Notes: a model not told the origin generated them from the letters alone. Positions 25,324-33,234 are shown, numbered from the stretch's first letter. The stretch: DNA of 36,273 nucleotides from F23-B02 sp963629425 (GCA_963629425.1 CAVGIU010000006.1:1-36273); one strand, 5' to 3'. Program-made: numbers and translations.

Positions 25324-26114
25324 AAAAAATCAGACTCGATCAGCTTGTTTTTGATCTCGGGCTGACAGAGAGCAGAGAAAGAGCTAAAACAACCATAATG
25401 AGCGGCCTCGTGTTCATCGATGGGCAGCGTGCGGACAAACCGGGAATGCAGGTATCGCCCGACGCAAACGTCGAGGTCAGGGGCGCGGCGCTTCCGTATG
25501 TCAGCCGCGGCGGATTTAAGCTTGAAAAGGCTCTGAAGGTATTTCCGGCAGACCCGACGGACATGGTCTGTATCGACTGCGGCGCGTCGACAGGCGGCTT
25601 TACCGATGTCCTGCTGCAAAACGGTGCCAAAAGGGTATACTCCGTTGACGTCGGATACGGTCAGCTCGCCTGGAGTCTCAGGCAGGACGAGCGGGTCGTA
25701 AACATGGAGCGCACAAATATACGCTATATAAGCTCCGAGCAGATACCCGAGCCTATTGACATGGCAGTTATGGATCTGTCGTTTATATCAATAAAGCTTG
25801 TCCTTCCGGCGGTGTGTTCGCTGCTCAAAGCAGACGGCGAGCTTATCTGCCTTATAAAGCCGCAGTTTGAGGCCGGGAGGGAAGAGGTCGGCAAAAAAGG
25901 CGTAGTACGCGACAAAAACGTACACCTTGCCGTCATTGACAGTATTTTGGACTTTGCTCCCAGCGTCGGGATGACGGTCATGGGACTTGATTTTTCGCCT
26001 ATAAAAGGCCCGGAAGGCAACAGGGAATATCTGTGCTATATGAAAAAAGGCACATTTGACGCCCCTATTATAGATGCGCAGGCAGTTGTTGATGCCTCGC
26101 ACGAACAATTGTGA
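25320..26114 (+). CDS. tlyA: TlyA family rRNA 2'-O-methyltransferase
   Basis: The 264-residue product has an N-terminal S4 RNA-binding domain (about 1-60, RLDQLVFDLGLTESRERAKT) and an FtsJ-like methyltransferase domain with DCGASTGGFTDVLLQNGA as SAM site. A conserved segment with LIKPQFEAG follows. In mycobacteria TlyA methylates both rRNAs and affects capreomycin sensitivity; older databases call it hemolysin. In B. subtilis the homologue YqxC holds the same place after dxs. The ATG overlaps the dxs stop. The exact rRNA target here is unknown. Confidence 0.94.
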   Translation: MKKIRLDQLVFDLGLTESRERAKTTIMSGLVFIDGQRADKPGMQVSPDANVEVRGAALPYVSRGGFKLEKALKVFPADPTDMVCIDCGASTGGFTDVLLQNGAKRVYSVDVGYGQLAWSLRQDERVVNMERTNIRYISSEQIPEPIDMAVMDLSFISIKLVLPAVCSLLKADGELICLIKPQFEAGREEVGKKGVVRDKNVHLAVIDSILDFAPSVGMTVMGLDFSPIKGPEGNREYLCYMKKGTFDAPIIDAQAVVDASHEQL

Positions 26115-26121
26115 GGTTAAG

Positions 26122-26988
26122 ATGGCTAAACCTATTGTGTTGTGCCCAAACCCTTATCGGGATTGCGGCCTTGAGCTTACAAAGAGAGCAAGAGATATTC
26201 TGCTTGCAAACGGATATAAAGTTGCCGTATGTCCGGTGTTCGGCGCACATGATGACTCGGTCATCCCCCGCGACGTCGAGCTTACCGCGTGGAGCGCTGT
26301 TGCCGACTGCGCCGCGCTGTTTATCGTTATAGGCGGTGACGGTACCATTCTCCACACCGCAAGGTATTTGAATCACAGCGATATCCCGATGCTGGGTGTG
26401 AATCTCGGAACAAAGGGCTTCATGGCCTCGCTTGAGCCTGAAGATTTGGAGCTTATTCTCGATGCCGCGGCGGGTAATTACTCGTCAAGCTTCAGGATGA
26501 TGATAGATATCGAGCTCGTCCGAAACGGCGAGATCATATATGCGGATGTCGGCCTCAACGATGCCGTCATCCACGGAATGGGCGACTGCATAAAGCTAAC
26601 AGCCTGGTGCGATGACGAGCGAATAATGAGCTACTCCGGCGATGGGATAATCATATCAACGCCCACGGGCTCTACCGGCTACTCAATGTCTGCCGGAGGG
26701 CCAATCGTCGAGCCAGAAGCAAAAAATTTCATCGTATCGCCGATATGTGCGCACTATATCGGTTCGAGAAGCTTTGTGCTCTCTCCCTATCACACGATAA
26801 GCGTAAAGGCTGAGAAGCTGCACGACAGGCGTGCATATGTATCCGTCGACGGAACCGACGGTTTTGAACTTGCAAACGATGACATGGTCATAGTTCGCAG
26901 CTCTGCAAAAATCGCCAATCTCATTTATCTCGGCGAACGCAGCTTCTATGATTCCACATTTAATAAGCTGCAATACAGAGTTTACTGA
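26122..26988 (+). CDS. nadK: NAD kinase
   Basis: Phosphorylates NAD to NADP. The 288-residue product has the GGDGT motif (71-75), NLGTKGFMAS and the glycine/serine-rich TPTGSTGYSMSAGGPIV nucleotide site. ATG 26122 follows GAGGTTAAG; an in-frame reading from 26074 would extend into tlyA and is rejected. The place between tlyA and argR is common in Clostridia. Confidence 0.96.
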   Translation: MAKPIVLCPNPYRDCGLELTKRARDILLANGYKVAVCPVFGAHDDSVIPRDVELTAWSAVADCAALFIVIGGDGTILHTARYLNHSDIPMLGVNLGTKGFMASLEPEDLELILDAAAGNYSSSFRMMIDIELVRNGEIIYADVGLNDAVIHGMGDCIKLTAWCDDERIMSYSGDGIIISTPTGSTGYSMSAGGPIVEPEAKNFIVSPICAHYIGSRSFVLSPYHTISVKAEKLHDRRAYVSVDGTDGFELANDDMVIVRSSAKIANLIYLGERSFYDSTFNKLQYRVY

Positions 26989-27002
26989 AAGGGGACACTT
27001 AG

Positions 27003-27452
27003 TTGAAAGATTCAAGACAAAGCGTTATTCTCCAAATAATCTCGAGTCAAGAGATAGAGACTCAGGCACAGCTCATTCAGGCGCTTGCCGAGCATGGTAT
27101 CTCCAGCACTCAGGCAACGCTTTCAAGAGATATAAAACAGCTTCATCTTGTAAAGGAGCTTGGCAACAGCGGCAAATACCACTATGTCGTCAGCGGCAAA
27201 TCGCGCAATAACGACAGAGATATACGTCTGCGCAAGATATTCCGTGAAAGTGTAACGTCCTATGCCGTCGCGCAGAATATCATCGTCATAAAGACTCTGC
27301 CCGGTCTTGCGTCGGCAGCGTGCTCGACGCTTGATTCAATGCACATTGAAACACTTGCCGGCACTCTTGCAGGCGACGATACCGCGTTTTTGGCAATGAA
27401 AGATAACGATGCGGCAGAGCAGTTCTGCCATGAGATAGATGAAATGCTTTAA
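27003..27452 (+). CDS. argR: Arginine repressor ArgR/AhrC
   Basis: Arginine-sensing transcription factor that works as a hexamer. The 149-residue product has an N-terminal winged helix (SRQSVILQIISSQEIETQ, then ISSTQATLSRDIKQL) and a C-terminal arginine-binding domain with LPGLASAACSTLD and TLAGDDTAFLAM. The start is TTG 27003 with AAAGGGGA upstream at good spacing. No arginine gene is nearby; argR next to recN is a conserved Firmicutes pair without clear functional logic. Confidence 0.96.
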   Translation: MKDSRQSVILQIISSQEIETQAQLIQALAEHGISSTQATLSRDIKQLHLVKELGNSGKYHYVVSGKSRNNDRDIRLRKIFRESVTSYAVAQNIIVIKTLPGLASAACSTLDSMHIETLAGTLAGDDTAFLAMKDNDAAEQFCHEIDEML

Positions 27453-27463
27453 AGAGGTCTTAT

Positions 27464-29143
27464 ATGCTTACTCAGCTGCATATTGAAAATATTGCTGTCA
27501 TTGAAAAAGCTGATATCGAGTTCGGCAGGGGACTGACCGTTCTGACCGGTGAAACAGGCGCGGGCAAGTCTATTATAGTAGACTCGCTCGGCGCTGTTCT
27601 CGGTGCACGCACCAGCCGCGAACTTGTGCGCAGCGGCGCCGAATACGGTGTCGTATCGGCCGTTTTTGAGACCGATGCTGTGGCAAACTGGTTCGAGGAA
27701 AACGATTTTGAGCCCGAAGGCGAGATAATAATACGCAGAAAAATATCCGTAGACGGCAAAAACAACTGCCGCGTGTGCGGAAACCCCGTGACCGTTTCGC
27801 AGCTCAAGCAGCTAGGCTCAATGCTGCTCGATATCCACGGGCAGAATGACGGTCGACAGCTGATGGACGAGGCTTCGCACCTTGCGTATCTCGACGGCTT
27901 CGGGAAAACATCCGTTGAGCTTGCGGCTTTTAAGGAAGCCTATGCCGCTTACGTTGCCTGCAAGCGAGAGATGGACAAACTCGCAATGGATGAGACCGAA
28001 AAGGAGCGTCTTGCCGATAGCCTGAAATATAGGATCGAAGAGCTTGAAAACGCTCATCTGCGTGTGGGCGAGGAGGATGAGCTCACCGCCCGCCGCGACC
28101 TGCTGCGCAACTCCGAAAAGCTCACAGAAGCGCTCGACGGAGCGTACAGCGCACTCTACGCCTGCGATGAAAACGCGGCATCTTTGATAGATGAGGCTGC
28201 GTCTCTGATGAGCCGTGCCGCGCTTATATCGGACGAGCTGCGCGAGACTGCCGACATCATCGGCAGCGCTTCCTCGCTTATATACGACGCGGCCGAGCGC
28301 ATACGCGACTTCCGTGACGGGCTTGAGTTTTCGCCCGACGAGTATGACCGCATCGAGACCCGCATTGCGCTTTTAAAGCGCCTGAGCAGAAAATATAATG
28401 CTGACGAAGAAGGCATGCTCAAGCTGCTCGATGACAGCCGATGCGAGCTTGCAACGCTCGAATACTCAGACGATATGCTCAAAAAGCTCGAAAAGCAGCT
28501 CAAAGAGCACAGGGAAAATTGCGTCAAAAAAGCAGCAGTACTCACGAAATGCCGCAAAGAGGCCGCTTTAAAGCTCGAAGTGCGTATTTGCAGCGAGCTT
28601 AAGGATCTTAGCATGCCGTCGGTTCGCTTTAAGGTTTCCGTTGAGCCAATTGAAAATGAGCTTGGCTTTGACCGCACGGGCGCGGACGAGGTGAGATTTC
28701 TTATATCGGCAAACACCGGTATGGAGCTTGGCCGAATATCGAAAATCGCGTCAGGCGGTGAGCTTAGCCGTATAATGCTTGCGATGAAGACCGCTTTTTC
28801 GGATAACGACCCCATTGAAACCATGGTGTTTGACGAGATAGATACCGGTGTATCCGGCATCGCAGCTCAGCGTGTCGGAGAGAAAATGAGCGATCTTTCA
28901 CGCGGAAAGCAGGTTTTGTGCATAACTCATCTGCCGCAGATTGCAGCTTTGGCCGACAGTCATGATAAAATTGAAAAGGCAGAACGCGACGGTAAGACCT
29001 TTACCGTTGTCAAGGAGCTTGACAGGCAGGGAAGGCGTATGGAGCTTGCAAGACTCCACGGCGGCGATGTTGTGACCGAAACCACGCTCGCCGGAGCCGA
29101 GGAGCAGCTCGCAGCTGCCGATAAATATAAGTTAAGGCGATAG
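27464..29143 (+). CDS. recN: DNA repair protein RecN
   Basis: SMC-like ATPase that gathers DNA at double-strand breaks. The 559-residue product has Walker A GETGAGKS (29-36) and long coiled-coil arms (about 150-370). The C-terminal ATPase half carries the signature SGGELSRIMLAMK, Walker B VFDEIDTGVSG and CITHLPQIAA. The ATG follows AGAGG at good distance. The order argR-recN matches B. subtilis, but spoIVB, which follows there, is missing; a short terminator and the tyrS T-box follow instead. Confidence 0.97.
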   Translation: MLTQLHIENIAVIEKADIEFGRGLTVLTGETGAGKSIIVDSLGAVLGARTSRELVRSGAEYGVVSAVFETDAVANWFEENDFEPEGEIIIRRKISVDGKNNCRVCGNPVTVSQLKQLGSMLLDIHGQNDGRQLMDEASHLAYLDGFGKTSVELAAFKEAYAAYVACKREMDKLAMDETEKERLADSLKYRIEELENAHLRVGEEDELTARRDLLRNSEKLTEALDGAYSALYACDENAASLIDEAASLMSRAALISDELRETADIIGSASSLIYDAAERIRDFRDGLEFSPDEYDRIETRIALLKRLSRKYNADEEGMLKLLDDSRCELATLEYSDDMLKKLEKQLKEHRENCVKKAAVLTKCRKEAALKLEVRICSELKDLSMPSVRFKVSVEPIENELGFDRTGADEVRFLISANTGMELGRISKIASGGELSRIMLAMKTAFSDNDPIETMVFDEIDTGVSGIAAQRVGEKMSDLSRGKQVLCITHLPQIAALADSHDKIEKAERDGKTFTVVKELDRQGRRMELARLHGGDVVTETTLAGAEEQLAAADKYKLRR

Positions 29144-29146
29144 AAC

Positions 29147-29172
29147 GGCCGAAAAATGTCATCGGCTTTTTT
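29147..29172 (+). terminator. Short hairpin terminator after recN
   Basis: GCCGA (29148-29152) pairs with TCGGC (29162-29166) around a 9-base loop, followed by six T (29167-29172). The stem is short, but the T-tract is good and the position right after recN fits. Confidence 0.6.
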
Positions 29173-29188
29173 CATACTGAAATATAAG

Positions 29189-29217
29189 TTGACAAGATGT
29201 GATTAGTTTAGTATAAT
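29189..29217 (+). promoter_or_regulatory. Consensus sigma-A promoter for the tyrS T-box operon
   Basis: TTGACA (29189-29194) and TATAAT (29212-29217) are separated by exactly 17 bases. Both boxes match the housekeeping consensus fully, so transcription should start near 29224, at the beginning of the T-box leader. Confidence 0.9.
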
Positions 29218-29223
29218 CCACTT

Positions 29224-29476
29224 CGATAACGCAATGAAGAGCGCAAGTAATTCATTTTTAGCTGCACAGAGAGACCCTGTTTGATGAAAAGGGGAGAGCG
29301 AGAATGAACGAATACAGCTTGGAGCGGCTCGCTGAAATGTTCAGTAGGCGATGACGGGCGCGCCCGATACAGCGCTTGAGTCACGAACTCACTGAGGCTT
29401 TATCCGCGAGGAGAAAGCATATAGAGGTGGTATCGCGTTAACAACGCCCTCTGTCTTTGGACAGGGGGCTTTTTTA
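29224..29476 (+). promoter_or_regulatory. T-box riboswitch leader, tyrosine-type
   Basis: Leader RNA that senses uncharged tRNA and controls read-through into the tyrS operon. The conserved T-box AGAGGTGGTATCGCG is at 29423-29437. It can pair with CCCTCT just downstream to form the antiterminator. The alternative terminator stem is 29446-29455 with 29460-29469, followed by T6 (29470-29475). In the long stem I region, TAC at 29313-29315, in GAATACAGCTTGGAGC, is the likely specifier codon. It reads tyrosine, in agreement with tyrS downstream. The specifier assignment was made by eye from the conserved surroundings. This leader fills the longest gene-free stretch of the window. Confidence 0.92.
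29446..29475 (+). terminator. T-box terminator hairpin
   Basis: A 10-bp stem (one G-U pair) with a four-base TTTG loop is followed by six T. It is mutually exclusive with the antiterminator formed by the T-box sequence, so charged tRNA-Tyr should lead to termination here. Confidence 0.9.
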
Positions 29477-29488
29477 CAGGAGGCAGCT

Positions 29489-29881
29489 ATGGATATTGGA
29501 CAAAGAGCATTGGATTATCACAATAACGGCTTTAACTGCGCACAGTCGGTGTTCGCTGCGTGCTGCGAGTATACCGGAATGGACGAAAAAACGGCACTCG
29601 CACTGTCGGCCGGCTTCGGCGGCGGCGCAAGAAGCGGCGAACTCTGCGGAGCCGTAACGGGCGCTATCATGGCGGAGGATCTCGTTTTCCCGTTTAACGA
29701 CGGGCAGGATATCAAAGCTAAGGATAAGATTGCTTCTATTGCAAAGCAGTGCGTCAGCATTGCGCGAGAAAAGTACGGTCATGTACGTTGTGAAGAGCTC
29801 AAAGGCAACATTGACTGTATGGAAATCATCGCATTCATGGCCAAAACGGCCGAAGATATAATAAAAAAGGAGAAAAATTGA
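29489..29881 (+). CDS. C_GCAxxG_C_C family protein
   Basis: The 130-residue, probably cytoplasmic product fits the small family named after its cysteine pattern. It has NCAQSVFAA (Cys17), Cys25 and Cys26, a glycine-rich turn GFGGGARSGE, CGAVTGA (Cys53), and Cys101 and Cys110 near the end. Such proteins are thought to bind metal or do redox chemistry, but no reaction is established. AGGAGG (29478-29483) lies 5 bases before the ATG and directly after the T-box terminator, so this is the first gene under tyrosine T-box control. The stop overlaps the tyrS start (TGATG). Confidence 0.88.
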   Translation: MDIGQRALDYHNNGFNCAQSVFAACCEYTGMDEKTALALSAGFGGGARSGELCGAVTGAIMAEDLVFPFNDGQDIKAKDKIASIAKQCVSIAREKYGHVRCEELKGNIDCMEIIAFMAKTAEDIIKKEKN

Positions 29882-31101
29882 TGGGTATTTACGAAGAACT
29901 GGTTGCAAGAGGACTTATCGCGCAGGTAACTAACGAAGATCAGATAAAGGAAATGATAAACAACGGCAAAGCCACATTCTATATAGGCTTTGACTGCACG
30001 GCAGACTCGCTGCACGTCGGCCACTTCATGGCTCTGTGCCTCATGAAACGTCTTCAGATGGCAGGAAACCGCCCCATCGCCCTCATCGGTGACGGCACCA
30101 CGCTCATAGGCGATCCCTCCGGCAGAACGGATATGCGCCAAATGCTCACCGAAGAGACCATCGCATACAATGCCGAGTGTTTCAAAAAACAAATGGAGAA
30201 ATTCATTGATTTCTCTGAGGGCAAGGCGATCATGCTGCGCAACTCCGAATGGCTCAAGCCTCTCAACTACATCGAGCTTCTGCGCGAGGTAGGCGCGTGC
30301 TTTTCCGTTAACAACATGCTGCGTGCAGAGTGCTACAAACAGCGCATGGAAAAGGGACTGAGCTTCCTTGAGTTTAACTACATGATAATGCAGAGCTATG
30401 ACTTCTACTACATGTTCCAGCACTACGGCTGCAATATGCAGTTCGGCGGCAACGACCAGTGGTCGAACATGCTCGGCGGCACAGAGCTTATCCGCCGCAA
30501 GCTCGGCAAGGACGCTCACGCGATGACTATAACCCTGCTGCTTAACTCTGAAGGCAAAAAGATGGGCAAGACCGCGGCGGGCGCAGTTTGGCTTGACCCC
30601 AATAAGACCTCTCCCTTCGATTTCTACCAGTACTGGCGCAATGTCGGCGACGCCGACGTTCTCAAGTGTCTGCGCATGCTGACATTTCTGCCGCTTGAGC
30701 AGATAGACGAGATGGATGGCTGGGAGGGCTCGCAGCTTAATAAGGCTAAGGAGATCCTGGCTTACGAGCTGACCGCACTTGTTCACGGCGAGGAAGAGGC
30801 TAAAAAGGCTGAGGCATCCGCAAAGGCTCTGTTCGGAGGCGGCGCATCGGGAGAAATGCCGACTACCGAGCTCAGCGAGGAAGATCTTACCGACGGTTCC
30901 CTCGATATCATGAATGCGCTCGTGCTCACGGGTCTGTGTGCGTCCAAGTCCGAGGCTCGCCGCAATATCCAACAGGGCGGCGTTTCCGCAAACGACGAGA
31001 AGATCATCGACATTGCCAAGGCTTTTACCGCTGATGAGCTCAAGTCCGGCATCGTTCTCAAGCGCGGCAAGAAAAGCTTCAATAAAATCATTCTCAAATA
31101 A
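29881..31101 (+). CDS. tyrS: Tyrosyl-tRNA synthetase
   Basis: Class I synthetase that charges tRNA-Tyr. In the 406-residue product, the catalytic domain has the HVGH signature (45-48), GDPSGRTDMR, the QFGGNDQWSN segment that binds tyrosine, and KMGKT (227-231) as the KMSKS loop. A C-terminal S4 tRNA-binding domain is seen from about 340. I chose ATG 29881 with AAGGAG eight bases upstream; TTG 29878 would add one residue. Control by the tyrosine T-box at 29224 matches its function. It is followed 12 bases later by a YbaK-type deacylase gene. Confidence 0.97.
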   Translation: MGIYEELVARGLIAQVTNEDQIKEMINNGKATFYIGFDCTADSLHVGHFMALCLMKRLQMAGNRPIALIGDGTTLIGDPSGRTDMRQMLTEETIAYNAECFKKQMEKFIDFSEGKAIMLRNSEWLKPLNYIELLREVGACFSVNNMLRAECYKQRMEKGLSFLEFNYMIMQSYDFYYMFQHYGCNMQFGGNDQWSNMLGGTELIRRKLGKDAHAMTITLLLNSEGKKMGKTAAGAVWLDPNKTSPFDFYQYWRNVGDADVLKCLRMLTFLPLEQIDEMDGWEGSQLNKAKEILAYELTALVHGEEEAKKAEASAKALFGGGASGEMPTTELSEEDLTDGSLDIMNALVLTGLCASKSEARRNIQQGGVSANDEKIIDIAKAFTADELKSGIVLKRGKKSFNKIILK

Positions 31102-31113
31102 GGTGAAACTGAC

Positions 31114-31587
31114 ATGTCCATAGAAAAAGGCAGAGCATATTTTAGACAATTCGGTATGGAGGACAGAGTTCGCGAATTCGATGTTTCCAGTGCGACAGTC
31201 GAGCTTGCGGCTCTTGCTCTCGGCGTTGAGGGTGCAAGAATAGCGAAGACGCTGTCATTTAAGAAGGATGATAGCTGCATACTCATACTCGCGGCGGGGG
31301 ATGCAAGGATAGATAACCACAAGTTCAAGGATAAATTTCATATGAAGGCCAAAATGCTGGCTCCCGACGAGGTGCTGACGCTTGTCGGACACCCCGTCGG
31401 CGGCGTGTGTCCTTTCGGAATAAACGACGGCATCGACGTTTATCTTGACGAAAGCCTCAAGCGCTTTGAGACCGTGTTCCCGGCAGTCGGTAGCGGCAAC
31501 AGCGCAATTGAGCTCAACCTTGATGAGCTTTATAAATATTCAAACGCCATCGAATGGATCGATGTGTGTAAGCTGCCCGAAGCATAA
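31114..31587 (+). CDS. YbaK/EbsC-type aminoacyl-tRNA deacylase
   Basis: The 157-residue product is a single YbaK/ProX-type domain. Visible family elements are ARIAKTLSFKKDD, the conserved lysine-containing KFKDKFHMKAKML and GHPVGGVCPFG. Free-standing family members hydrolyse mischarged tRNAs, for example Cys- or Ala-tRNA-Pro. Which tRNA this one serves cannot be read. It lies in the same T-box transcript as tyrS and is followed by a terminator, which suggests a role in tRNA quality control linked to tyrosine status. Confidence 0.9.
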   Translation: MSIEKGRAYFRQFGMEDRVREFDVSSATVELAALALGVEGARIAKTLSFKKDDSCILILAAGDARIDNHKFKDKFHMKAKMLAPDEVLTLVGHPVGGVCPFGINDGIDVYLDESLKRFETVFPAVGSGNSAIELNLDELYKYSNAIEWIDVCKLPEA

Positions 31588-31600
31588 CAATTTACGGCAA

Positions 31601-31634
31601 AAACAGAAGGAAATATATTTTCCTTCTGTTTTTT
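31601..31634 (+). terminator. Rho-independent terminator of the tyrS operon
   Basis: A 13-bp perfect stem (31601-31613 with 31619-31631) has a five-base loop, and a T-tract runs to 31634. It closes the T-box operon. Confidence 0.9.
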
Positions 31635-31671
31635 ATATTTTTCGTTCCTTGTCGAAAATGACAACTGACGC

Positions 31672-31700
31672 TTGTAATCCCTATAAAAATGTAGTATAAT
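31672..31700 (+). promoter_or_regulatory. Sigma-A-type promoter for rpe-recR
   Basis: TTGTAA (31672-31677) and TATAAT (31695-31700) are 17 bases apart. The -10 is perfect and the -35 has two mismatches to TTGACA. It lies between the tyrS operon terminator and rpe. Confidence 0.65.
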
Positions 31701-31705
31701 AAATT

Positions 31706-31827
31706 GATTGTGTACAGACCGGGGGCGCCGCAGCGCCCCCATATATAAAAGCGGCTGCGCGCACATTTACCGCTGCAATATTTTATGCCGCATAGGCTTA
31801 TGAGGTTATAGATTAGAGGTTAGAGAT
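31706..31827 (+). other. Leader of rpe with GC-rich hairpin
   Basis: About 120 bases separate the promoter from rpe. They contain a perfect 8-bp GC stem (31721-31728 with 31733-31740) with a four-base loop, then an AT-rich stretch and a GAGG motif before the ATG. No T-tract follows the hairpin, so it is not a terminator. I recognise no known riboswitch. Confidence 0.5.
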
Positions 31828-32481
31828 ATGATAAAGATAGCTCCGTCGATCCTCTCCGCGGATTTCACAAAGCTGGGTGCCGAGATCGAAGATATTCGCT
31901 CCGCCGGTGCGGAATATGTTCATTTTGACGTAATGGACGGTTTTTTCGTACCGAACATTTCTATAGGCATTCCGGTTCTCAAATCCGTCCGCAAGATGAC
32001 CGATATGTTCCTCGACGTTCATCTTATGATAGATAAGCCCGTAAGATATGCAAAGGCATTCTGCGATGCCGGCGCCGACCTCGTCATGTTCCACGTTGAG
32101 GCCGATTCCTATCAGAATATATCCGACGCCATTGATATCGTTAAGGAAAACGGAAAAAAGGTCGGATTGTCGGTAAAGCCCAGGACTCCGGCAAGCGTTC
32201 TGTACCCGTTTATAGACAGACTCGATATGGTTCTCGTCATGACCGTTGAGCCGGGTTTTGGCGGTCAGAGCTTTATGCACGATCAGCTCCCGAAGATTGC
32301 GGAGCTCAGACGCGAGATCGACCGTCGGGGTCTTGACTGCGAGCTCGAGGTCGACGGCGGGGTTGACCCCATTACGGCAAAACTTGTAAAAGAGGCCGGA
32401 GCTACCGTTCTTGTCGCCGGGAGCGCCGTTTTCGGAAAGCCCGACAGAAAAGCACAGATCGACGCTATCAGAAACGCATAA
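31828..32481 (+). CDS. rpe: Ribulose-phosphate 3-epimerase
   Basis: TIM-barrel enzyme that interconverts ribulose-5-phosphate and xylulose-5-phosphate. The 217-residue product has SILSADFTKLG, the metal-binding HFDVMDGFFVPN and DVHLMI, MTVEPGFGGQSF and a phosphate-binding end with EVDGGVDP. In B. subtilis rpe follows rsgA; here it has moved next to recR with its own promoter. Confidence 0.97.
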   Translation: MIKIAPSILSADFTKLGAEIEDIRSAGAEYVHFDVMDGFFVPNISIGIPVLKSVRKMTDMFLDVHLMIDKPVRYAKAFCDAGADLVMFHVEADSYQNISDAIDIVKENGKKVGLSVKPRTPASVLYPFIDRLDMVLVMTVEPGFGGQSFMHDQLPKIAELRREIDRRGLDCELEVDGGVDPITAKLVKEAGATVLVAGSAVFGKPDRKAQIDAIRNA

Positions 32482-32503
32482 ACTGTTATTGGAGATATTC
32501 TAA

Positions 32504-33109
32504 ATGCCATTTTTCCCTGCTTCACTCGAAAACCTTATAGATAAGTTTGCATCTCTCCCCGGTATTGGCCGAAAGAGCGCACAGCGCCTCGCGTTCCATG
32601 TTCTTTCGCTTCCCGAGGGGGAGGGTGAAAGCTTTGCAAACGCCATTCTTGAAGCAAGGAAAAATGTATGCTGCTGCAAGATATGCCAAAACCTCACCGA
32701 GGGCGAGGTATGCTCCGTGTGCGCAAGCACAAAAAGGGATAAGAGCATAGTCTGCGTTGTCTCAGAGCCACGCGATGTTCTGTCCATTGAGCGCAGCCAT
32801 GAGTATAACGGCGTGTATCACGTTCTGCACGGCGTATTGTCACCGATAAGCCACGTCGGGCCGGATGATATACGCATAAGCGAGCTTATCCGCCGCGTTG
32901 CTGCCGATGACAGTGAGATAAGAGAGATCATTATGGCCACGAATCCCGATACCGAGGGTGAGGCTACAGCCATGTACATTTCGCGTCTTTTGAAGCCCTT
33001 TGACGTTAAGGTAACACGCCTTGCGTACGGCATCCCTGTTGGCTCAAACCTTGAGTTTGCTGATGATGCCACGCTTCTTCGCGCCCTTGAAGGCCGAATT
33101 GAAATGTGA
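32504..33109 (+). CDS. recR: Recombination protein RecR
   Basis: Ring-forming mediator that works with RecO/RecF to load RecA on gapped DNA. The 201-residue product has a helix-hairpin-helix (FASLPGIGRKSAQRLAFH), a four-cysteine zinc finger (CKICQNLTEGEVCSVC) and a Toprim domain (VCVVSEPRDV, then ATNPDTEGEATAMYI). The ending with RLAYGIPVGSNLEFAD is the conserved C-terminal part. It is 22 bases after rpe and is probably co-transcribed with it. Confidence 0.97.
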   Translation: MPFFPASLENLIDKFASLPGIGRKSAQRLAFHVLSLPEGEGESFANAILEARKNVCCCKICQNLTEGEVCSVCASTKRDKSIVCVVSEPRDVLSIERSHEYNGVYHVLHGVLSPISHVGPDDIRISELIRRVAADDSEIREIIMATNPDTEGEATAMYISRLLKPFDVKVTRLAYGIPVGSNLEFADDATLLRALEGRIEM

Positions 33110-33150
33110 TAAACAGGTTATAATTCCTGTACTGAAAAAATTATTACATA

Positions 33151-33234
33151 CCGAATATCAAAGGGGGAAAAGCTTCACTGCATTCTGCGAAGCAGGGCAG
33201 GTGCGGTGAGGGACCCTTTTCTTTGCGTTTTCGG
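33151..33234 (+). other. Structured leader upstream of the RNase J gene
   Basis: Nested complementary segments can fold. An outer CCGAA/TTCGG (33151-33155 with 33230-33234) encloses AAAGGG/CCCTTT (33160-33165 with 33214-33219). Inside these is a 10-bp stem (33173-33182 with 33202-33211, two G-U pairs), and a small apical hairpin (33185-33188 with 33192-33195). The rest of the 154-base gap has GGAGG before the rnj ATG. A TATAAT at 33119-33124 with TTGAAA 14 bases upstream is a weak promoter candidate. I recognise no known RNA family. Confidence 0.55.

Noticed and set aside
29779..31149. Minus-strand open frame of 456 codons opposite tyrS
   Set aside because: It is longer than tyrS, but it is the antisense of a fully recognisable synthetase gene, has no recognisable domain and comes from the codon bias of tyrS. 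It also spans the ends of two neighbouring genes.
31721..31740. Terminator upstream of rpe
   Set aside because: The hairpin is GC-rich but followed by ATATATAAAA rather than a T-tract, and it lies downstream of the promoter in the leader.
33021..33209. Small plus-strand open frame across the recR end and the rnj leader
   Set aside because: Most of it lies inside recR in another frame, and the rest covers the predicted RNA fold; no ribosome binding site.
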